Positions 56,625 through 64,000 of a DNA stretch of 64,000 bases are shown here, piece by piece. A program made the position numbers and the translations under genes. The stretch lies in NCBI GenBank assembly GCA_003254925.1, contig QANZ01028097.1, forward strand, positions 118,348-182,347. The letters are read 5' to 3'. Every line of letters starts with the position of its first letter. Position 1 is the stretch's first letter. Source of the stretch: Chamaecrista fasciculata (Eukaryota; Streptophyta; Magnoliopsida; Fabales; Fabaceae). The notes beneath the pieces are model-generated. The model was not told the DNA's origin. It made no database searches and worked only from the letters and a program-made list of their open reading frames with translations.

Positions 56625-57113
56625 TGTAAGATTAATATTTGTCTTTACTAATAAGTAACTAATTAATCATAAGTATGAATAAGAATGAATTGGGTTCATA
56701 TTGATTGTGGTAATTCGTGATGAATTAGATTATCTACAAGCCTCCTCGGATCAGGCTAAGAACCCCAAGTCACATCCAAAGAGTATTAGTATTTATCACA
56801 TTAAATTACTAATGCGGTATATGAAGTTTGTTTGTTAAAGGAACTACTTTATAATTATGTTTAAAGACCATTTTGTAATATTCACTAATGAACTAATTAG
56901 TGAATATTTTGGCTATACATACATCAAACATGTTTTAGAATACACGACCCTCCATTTTTCTAAGTTTGGTCTATTTCTTTGCTAAAAATCTGAACACTCC
57001 ATCTTGATTCACTCTTTTTGGATCTTGTAACTCGAAGATTTTAGTTTCATTCAAGATCAATGACAATTCTAGGTTACTGATTTCATCTCTCACACTTGGA
57101 TTTATTTCCATCA
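56625..57113 (+). repeat. orphan copia-type LTR
   Basis: Starts TGTAAGATTAATATTTGTC and ends TTTATTTCCATCA, with the usual TG..CA ends, and is followed two bases later by a tRNA-Met primer-binding site. Only about 170 bp of leader follow before other repeat sequence resumes. There is no gag-pol and no second LTR in the window. It is unrelated in sequence to the LTRs at 25224/29839. Confidence 0.7.
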
Positions 57114-57115
57114 AT

Positions 57116-57132
57116 TGGTATCAGAGCCAGAT
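57116..57132 (+). other. primer-binding site for initiator tRNA-Met next to the orphan LTR
   Basis: TGGTATCAGAGCCAGAT, the common plant copia primer-binding site extended by CAGAT, as in many copia leaders. Confidence 0.75.
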
Positions 57133-57653
57133 TCCGATCTTGGGACCTGTGGGTTATGGGCCCACCACACTTCCACTATGTTATTTAATCATGAATGATT
57201 TGCTCCATAAGTTAAAATACCGCTCATATATTGTCTATCTCATTATCTCTCTATGTTGCGATTATGATTATTTAATTTCACAAAAATAAATTTAAGACAA
57301 AATTTACTTTTGGCTCTTCTAGTTTGTACCGAGTTGACGAATTAGCCTATGAATATTTTTTATCCTTCAATTTGTATCAAATCTATGAGTCAGTTCTTAA
57401 CTAATAAAAAAATACAAGTTGGTCTATATAATATCACAATCATGAACGATTTAGTCTGAGTTAAAATAACATTTGTCTTCATATTATTCTCTATAATTTT
57501 ATATATTTTAAAATTTAAATAATTTTCATTGAAATAATTTCATCTATATTTGTTCATTCATCCCTTAACTAACTTGGCCACTGAAAAGCACTGTCAAAAC
57601 GGGTTGAAACCCACGGTTTGGCATGTCCCACCCGTTAAATAGGTTGGCTTAGT

Positions 57654-58845
57654 TAGGGGTGAGCACAAGTTAGGTTGGGGCGGGCTGAGAAAAAATCTCA
57701 GCCCAACCCGCACAGCAATATGCGGGTTGGGTTGGGTTTTGTAATTTTTATATTTTAGCCCGAACCAACCCAACCCGCAAGCATGCGGGTTGGGTTGGGT
57801 CAACCCACGGGTTCTGTCTTTTTTTTTTTTTAAGATCCTTTATGTGGTGGAAAAACTAAAATTGAGACCATCTATCCCCAGACAGAAACGAATCTGAAAA
57901 TCAAAGCACAACAACTTATGAACATGATAATTATTAGCAGAAGTAATTATAATAACCATGTTCTTTCTTTTGACAAAACCAGAAAAACGACATTTACCCC
58001 GACAAAATATTGGGGTCATTCTTGAAGTTGAAGGACATAATAAAAAACACAAGCTTAGTTTTACATACTCAGTTGTTAGAAGTTGAACTTGAAGCTAGTT
58101 CATAATCACATTGACATGGAACTCAATACACATACTCCCACATCAAACCAAAAAGGCAAAGAGTCCGTTTGGATAAGCTTATGAAAAAAGAACTTTATTC
58201 GTCAAATTGTTTTTAAAAGTTCTTTTGAGTAAAACACTAGTATTTTTAATTATCAAAGTTGTTTGGATATAAAATGACAAAAGTACTTTTAATTAATAAA
58301 ATGAACCAAAATAATAGCTTTTTCAAATGTTTTAAGTAGAAGCTACAAAATTGAACTTCTTAAAAAAACTCTATTTTAACTTTTTTTGTAACTTCTCTTT
58401 TTTCTTAAAAATTTACCCAAACAAAATTTTATGTTTATAAAAGGTCTTATTTTAATTAAAAAAGTGCTTTTAAGATAAAAATAAAAAAACTTATTCAAAC
58501 GGGCTCAAAGAGTGATAGTGTCGGCTGGGAGTAAATATGCATAGATAAATTAGGGTAAGTAAAATATAGTGAGAGAGAGGAGAATTTGCGGGCTGAGAGT
58601 GAATATGCTTAGGTAATATATTATATAAAAATTAATAAAAAAATATAATATATATATATATATATGGGGGTTCGCGGGTTGGGTTGGGTTTACAACCCCT
58701 GAACCCGCAACCCAACCTGCATACGTGCGAGCTGAATTTTTTTGAACCAAACCAACTCGCGAGCCCGAACCAACCTGGCCCACGACTGCGGGTTGGGTTG
58801 ATTTTTGCAGGTTCGCGGGTTGGCGGGTTCATTTGCTCACCCCTA
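57654..58845. mobile_element. 1.2-kb non-autonomous hAT-type element
   Basis: Begins TAGGGGTGAGCACAAG and ends TTTGCTCACCCCTA, a hAT-style terminal inverted repeat. The flanks GGCTTAGT (57646-57653) and GGCTTGGT (58846-58853) match 7 of 8, an 8-bp duplication. Subterminal regions are dense in GGGTTGGGTT / AACCCAACCC and GCGGGTTGG motifs on both sides. The centre is AT-rich with no transposase frame, so it needs a helper. A truncated relative begins at 62999. Confidence 0.88.
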
Positions 58846-58859
58846 GGCTTGGTAGCATA

Positions 58860-59460
58860 AAATAGGCAAATTCAAAAATGATGTTGGCTAAACGAGGAAG
58901 GGCCAAGCTGTTCCACAAGTCGCCCACATTTTTTTAAATAAGAAATTATTATATTATATTGTATATATCCCTATCAAAATATAATTAATTATATATTATC
59001 TTATCATATTATTTGTTTTAATTATATTTTTTAAAAAATCAAATTAATTTTTAGATTAAAAACACTATCTATTTAATAAATAAGTTTAGTTAGAGTTATA
59101 ATTGTTTTTATTTTTATTTTTAAATCATAAACACTTAAATAAAACGTTATTTGTTATAAAATAATAAAACTTAATTTTTCAAAAAAATTATAGAAGTTAA
59201 AATTATATTTTAAATAATTATAATATATTCTATAAATATTGAAATTTTAATAAATTATTAAAAATAGTAAAAAGTAGAAAATATAATAGAATATATAAGT
59301 AATGTGTAAATTTATTATATTAAAATTAAAAGATTAATTATAATAATTTATAAAAAAAATGTAGAAAATAAATTAGGTGAAAAATAATATGATAGAGAGA
59401 GATTGTTGTAGATGTAATAAATGAAGAGCAATTAAAAATGACTAAAATGTCTTTTATATA
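58860..59460. other. very AT-rich intergenic DNA
   Basis: Nearly pure A/T sequence, no ORF, no repeat family recognised. Confidence 0.6.
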
Positions 59461-59469
59461 TATTTAAAT

Positions 59470-60015
59470 GGGTCAAAGGGTCATTTGGGTTCTAAATGTA
59501 TGTTCTAATGTTCATTTTGGTCCATTATGTTTCAAAATGTTCAAATTGGTCCTAAATGTTGGCAAAATATTTCATTTAGTCCTAAATATTGGTAAAATGT
59601 TTCATTTTGATCCCAAACTATTGAATTTGATCATATTTTTCTCGTCTCTCATTTCAAGTTCAAATGACTTGTTAAGAGGAACTTGTAGCTTTGAATTTGT
59701 CGCATTCGAATTTGAAATGAGAGATATATGATCAAATTTGCTTGTTTGACCATGAAACGAGCGGTCTATTTTTAGGACCGATTTGACTTCTTTTGCTAAC
59801 GTCCTCCAACTGGGTGGAGAAATTAAAGAACTATTCAAGAACACTATGTAGCTCTAAACTCGTAAAATTTGAACTTTAGAACAATTCATATTCAATAGTT
59901 TGGGACCAAAATGAAATATTTTGCCAACATTTAGGACCAATTTGAACATTTTGAAACATAATGGACCAAAATGAACATTAGAACATACATTTAGAACCAA
60001 AATAACCCTTTAACC
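59470..60015. mobile_element. 546-bp Mutator-like foldback MITE with perfect 9-bp duplication
   Basis: Ends GGGTCAAAGGGTCATTTGGG and CCAAAATAACCCTTTAACC are inverted. TATTTAAAT lies on both sides (59461-59469 and 60016-60024). Inner blocks such as TTCATTTTGGTCCATTATG and CATAATGGACCAAAATGAAC pair exactly. It is the best-bounded member of the family also at 43036, 48050 and 61425. Confidence 0.92.
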
Positions 60016-60029
60016 TATTTAAATATGTA

Positions 60030-61420
60030 CTAAATTATAGATAACTAATGGTATATTCATATGAATATATATTAGTAATTGAGTGTTAAAGATAAGTGAT
60101 CTTTATTTAAGTGATTTTTTAAAACATGATTTTAGCTTAATCTATAAATAAACAAAATTATCCTATTTGATCAAATTAAAAGTTGATTTTGTATGAAATC
60201 CAAATAGACCGTAAATCTATTTTGACAGTTCTACTTCTTCTAATAGTTAAATTAGAATGAGGGAAGTAGCTAGGTCAAAGAGGAAAAAATAATAAGCATA
60301 TGGCATACGTTTGACAAGGATTTCTAATACGAGATGATTTGTAATTATCTTACAGTAGTCAAGGTGCATGCATGAGGAGGATTATCATGAGACATGCAAT
60401 GGATCACAGCTACGTAATAAGGTCAACTATAATTTAGATAATCATTTCAAAGGTTAAATTGTAAGTTGTAACTCTATCCATAATTATAAAAATTATTTGC
60501 CATTATATTAGATAATCATGCTGTCTAACGAGCAATTAGAGCTCCATCTTATATTATTATGATGAATCTTATTCATTATTATGTACATGTCTTATTCTTC
60601 CATGGACTTACAATTAGAACCATACCCAGAAATTTCAATGTCAATTAATCAACCAAAGTACTTAATTAGAGAGTGATATATTAATTAGCAGGGAATTAAT
60701 TAAGGATAATCCCTTGCTTATGTGACTTAATACGAAGGATCGGATATGGTGGTCAATCATAATCATCGGTCGGATCGATCAAGATATATCATCACTAGCC
60801 ATACTCTTAAATTAAAAAAGCTGTCATTTTCTTTACAGTATATAATGTTTTCTGAAAAATCTTTTCAAGAAGAATTCACTATTCAGCACAGTAAAGTCAC
60901 AATCAAATAGGATTGAATTGTTCACGCATATATATATATATATATATGTACGTGTATATAGAAAATTTCTGTGTGGAGGTGATCATCACAAGGCCAAGAT
61001 ATTTGAGTGAAAGAGAGAAATTAAAAGGGCTCTTAGCTTTAATTTCTTGATCGTGTTTTGTGTGTTTCCTCTTGTTGAGGAAAATTCAATCCTCCTTTAT
61101 AGGTTTAATGGCATTACATAGACCATACAAATTATATGTACACGAGGGACATTGATCCGTACAATCTTGATGCTTGATAGCTTGGTGTTTGTAATGCATG
61201 AGTCTAAATCAACATGTTATTTGATTATAATGTGACATAGGGTTTTGTTTAATTTCTATGACGATCAAGAAATATATATATATATATATATACACTGATT
61301 AAAAAATTTGTTTTGGACCTAGCTAGATTCTCTATAGTATAGTATAAGATTCACACTTTTTCTCCTTATCTATTTATTTCTCTCTATAAATTACAGATAA
61401 TACACATGATAGTGGAGAAA
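60030..61420. other. AT-rich intergenic DNA with TA microsatellites
   Basis: (AT)n tracts at about 60930-60948 and 61271-61292. No coding evidence on either strand. Confidence 0.6.
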
Positions 61421-61424
61421 TTTG

Positions 61425-61915
61425 GTTATTAATGAGATTGATTTTAAATTGGTCATAAATAATGTTTCATTTGTTTTAAATTATATTGATCTTACATGTT
61501 TTCATAATTCCTCAAATTGGTCTAAAAAATATTGAATATAGTTATATATCTCTCATTTCAAGTTTTAATGTAATGAATCTAGAGTTATGAGTTGTTTTTG
61601 ACAAGTACTTTCTTGATCTATCCAATTAGGACCATCAATAAATTAAACAAGGTCCAATTTGGTCCTATAAAAGCTAGTGAGTCACTCGTTTCATGGTCAA
61701 ACAAACGAAATTGGTTATATTTCTCTCGTTTCAAATGTGAATTCAATGAGTTTGAAGTTATGTGCTAATTATTGAAGAGTTTGGGACCGTTAGCAAATAA
61801 GATCAAATTGCATCCTGAAAGTAAGTTTATGATGAATTTGAGAAATTATGAAAATATGTTAAGACCAATCTAAAACAAATAAAATATTTATGACCAATTT
61901 AAAATCTACTCTATA
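61425..61915. repeat. MITE copy related to 59470-60015
   Basis: TTTTAAATTGGTCATAAATA on the left is inverted as TATGACCAATTTAAAATC on the right. The interior contains CTCTCATTTCAAGTTTTAAT, GACAAGTACTTTCTTGATC and GAGTCACTCGTTTCATGGTC blocks of the family. Confidence 0.75.
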
Positions 61916-61919
61916 CATT

Positions 61920-62990
61920 TAGAAACACTTTGAAGTTTTGACCTTAATTCTTTAAAAATCTATATAAATTAGTTCCATCAATATTAAACTCATTTTATTT
62001 GCAACTTGTACTTGAGTTTCTTTTTAATATATTTCAATTTAATAATTAATATATTATTTTAGCATGTAGTGTAACTCATGCATGTGCATAATATGGTTTT
62101 ATAAAACTTTTTAATTGATATATATGAAATAAAAAAGAGAGAGTAATTAACAAGAGCAAAATAGGGTATTTTTTAGCCAAAAATATAGAGTATTCACATT
62201 TGGTAGGAGTTATATATAATTGAAACAAATAATGCAGCATAGAATAAAAAAGTGGCTAAGTTAATTAGAACAAATAAGTAAGAAAAGAATCTTAAGAAAT
62301 AAAGAAAATTAAAGAAAAAAAATGAGATAATGTTAAAAGCCAAAATAAAAGTGTACCCTCTAATTAATAAAACTTTTAATTAGTTACACAAATTTAGTTT
62401 AGTTAAAAATAATTAGATTTATTGGTCAATGATCAAAACATCCAAATCTATATATATTATCAAAATATAATGATATATTGTAACAAAAAATATAGCTAGT
62501 GATAGATATAATTTTATTATTAAGGATAATACTATAACAAAATTGAGCTCTCATCAATTCGAGTCTTCAATTTTTTTTTCTTATTTAAATTGTAAAAGGG
62601 TAATGATATGGCTTTGTTTAGTCTTGATATTTATATATGTAATAGAAATTTTGAGACTAAACAAAGTCAGTCCAATGATAAAGAGATTGTGTCCTCTAAC
62701 ATTCAACGTAACCTCTCCATGTACAGTTATATATTCTCTTTCTAAAAAGTTAATAATTTTATTATTTCTGTTTATGTAATTTTATTCTTATTTATTGCCT
62801 AACAAAAGAGTTTTGTTTTCTTTTTTATACACAAAAATACATAAAAGAGTTTGGTTGAAGCTGAGAGGAGTTTGTCCTCAAGTATCAAGTGCCACAAAAG
62901 ATAACACAGCTTGTGTCATTCTGACATCAACAAAAATTTGTGGATCCACACGCATTTCCGTACGTAGAAAGAGTTCACACATGACACATC
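61920..62990. other. AT-rich intergenic DNA with no recognised feature
   Basis: Short chance ORFs only (for example near 62543-62779). No domain, repeat unit or splice structure was found. Confidence 0.55.
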
Positions 62991-62998
62991 CATCAAAC

Positions 62999-63175
62999 TA
63001 GGGGTGAGGGCGGGTTGGGTTAGGGCGGGTTGAGGGAAAATTTCAGTTCAATCCCCACATCAATCTGCGGGTTGGGTTCGGTTAAGTTTTATAATTTTTA
63101 AAACTCAACTCGAACCAATCCAACCCGCAGAGTTGCGGGTTGTGTTGGGTTGAACCTGCGGGTTGAGTTTGTAAT
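62999..63175. repeat. truncated relative of the GGGTTGGG hAT-type element
   Basis: TAGGGGTGAGGGCGGGTTGG starts it, followed by GCGGGTTGGGTTCGGTT and CCAACCCGCAGAGTTGCGGG, as in 57654-58845. The right terminus is not seen; from about 63180 a different repeat takes over. Confidence 0.65.
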
Positions 63176-63182
63176 TTTTTTT

Positions 63183-63310
63183 AGGCCAAAGTCCTATTTT
63201 GGTCCCCCAGTTATGCTCAGTGTTCCAAATTGGTTCCCCAGTTATGCAAAACTTGATAAAGTTGGTCCCTCTAACAAATTCCATCCATTTTTCCATTAAA
63301 AAAAAAAGAC
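63183..63310. repeat. fragment of a MITE with TTTTGGTCCCCCAGTTATGC units
   Basis: Two tandem-like phrases, TTTTGGTCCCCCAGTTATGC and ATTGGTTCCCCAGTTATGC, typical of plant Mutator-like MITE arms. The opposite arm is not visible before the window ends. Confidence 0.5.
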
Positions 63311-63479
63311 AAAATTGATTTTTAACTCCTAAAAGTTTAAATTTTTTTGCATTAAGGACATTTTTCTCTATAATAGAACCAAAATGTAAGAAAGAAGAAA
63401 TAATTGGGGGTATTAATTTATTTCACACAAAAAAACAACCCCCCTCTCTCTCATCTGAAATCTGAAATCCAAAAGCTCA

Positions 63480-63918
63480 AAGCTGCGATTTTTTAGACTT
63501 GAATCCAAATGGGTATTCGGATTTAATGTTAAAGGTTGTGGTTAATATGATGCATTTTGGTTCCCTGGAACAATGGGTATCGGCCCGAATTTCTCAGGAA
63601 TCAGATTACGTCAAGCGCCGACGACATTCTTGCATAAATGGAGCCTGTATTTCTCAGGAAGTAGCTTCAATGGTAACTCGGCGCTGGCGATGGAGACACA
63701 AATGGTGTACATGAGTTAGTAAGTCCCTTCATGGGTTACACACAAATGGCGAGATTAATAGCGGAGTCGGCGATGAGCACCCAAGAACACGGGCCACATT
63801 CGTCAGGAAATAGATTGAGGGGTAATTCATCGAGATTAATGGCAGCGCCGACGCCGGCGACGAGCACCCAAACGGTGTCGATTTTGCAAGAACAGTGGCC
63901 GCGTTGGTCTGGAAATAG
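63480..63918. other. GC-richer region with diverged internal repeats
   Basis: TTTCTCAGGAATCAGATTAC, TTTCTCAGGAAGTAGCTTCA, TCGTCAGGAAATAGATTGAG and GGTCTGGAAATAGCTTGAG recur, and GGCGATGAGCACCCAAGA is echoed as GGCGACGAGCACCCAAACG. A 71-codon frame crosses it without a domain. The nature is unknown. Confidence 0.4.

Positions 63919-63920
<2 letters not shown>

Positions 63921-64000
<80 letters not shown>
63921..64000. repeat. (GA)n microsatellite running off the window
   Basis: At least 40 GA units reaching the last base, so the true length is unknown. Confidence 0.95.

Noticed and set aside
63499..63714. 71-codon plus-strand frame near the right edge
   Set aside because: No domain, surrounded by repeats. 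It is kept only as an unassigned GC-richer region.
1..64000. CRISPR array or prokaryotic operon
   Set aside because: The tandem repeats seen (48363-48718, microsatellites) are transposon or simple repeats, and the genes are intron-containing plant genes.

Overview
This is a stretch of plant nuclear DNA, most likely from a eudicot. It is AT-rich, its genes are split by GT-AG introns, and the spaces between genes are packed with plant-type transposons (a Ty1/copia element, hAT-like elements, Mutator-like foldback MITEs, tRNA-derived SINEs). Runs of N at 20343-20379 and single Ns elsewhere mark it as a draft assembly. I cannot name the species. No CRISPR array, bacterial operon or genuine tRNA/rRNA gene was seen.

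Layout. 1-3600 is AT-rich and gene-free. 3644-9483 (minus) is a complete CC-NBS-LRR (RPP8/RPP13-like) resistance-type gene whose 5' leader appears to be spliced and to carry an upstream ORF. 9700-12100 holds nested repeats and a hAT transposase remnant. 12892-20062 (minus) is a six-exon mitochondrial carrier. 20400-25200 is repeats, and 25224-30081 is a decayed copia retrotransposon. 31605-34871 (plus) and 35631-39589 (minus) are two intact COBRA-family genes arranged tail to tail: a COBRA/COBL1-type gene and a COBL4-type gene. 40150-42415 is a cluster of SINEs, a hAT MITE and a foldback element. 44951-46868 (minus) is a reversibly glycosylated polypeptide / UDP-arabinopyranose mutase gene. 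50912-53931 (minus) is CYP85A, a brassinosteroid C-6 oxidase. 54050-64000 has no gene I can support, only MITEs, hAT-like elements, an orphan copia LTR and microsatellites.

How the genes relate. COBRA proteins (GPI-anchored, cellulose orientation and deposition), COBL4 (secondary-wall cellulose) and RGP/UAM (UDP-arabinofuranose supply for wall polysaccharides) all serve cell-wall building, and CYP85A makes castasterone, a hormone that promotes wall expansion. The order carrier - COBRA-type - COBL4 - RGP recalls Arabidopsis At5g15630 (COBL4) - At5g15640 (carrier) - At5g15650 (RGP2) and At3g02210 (COBL1) - At3g02230 (RGP1). I read the window as an unfractionated version of that block. This rests on recalled gene order and needs a synteny search.

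All five protein-coding genes could be joined exon by exon with every intron starting GT and ending AG and with intact reading frames. The exon coordinates are in each entry.
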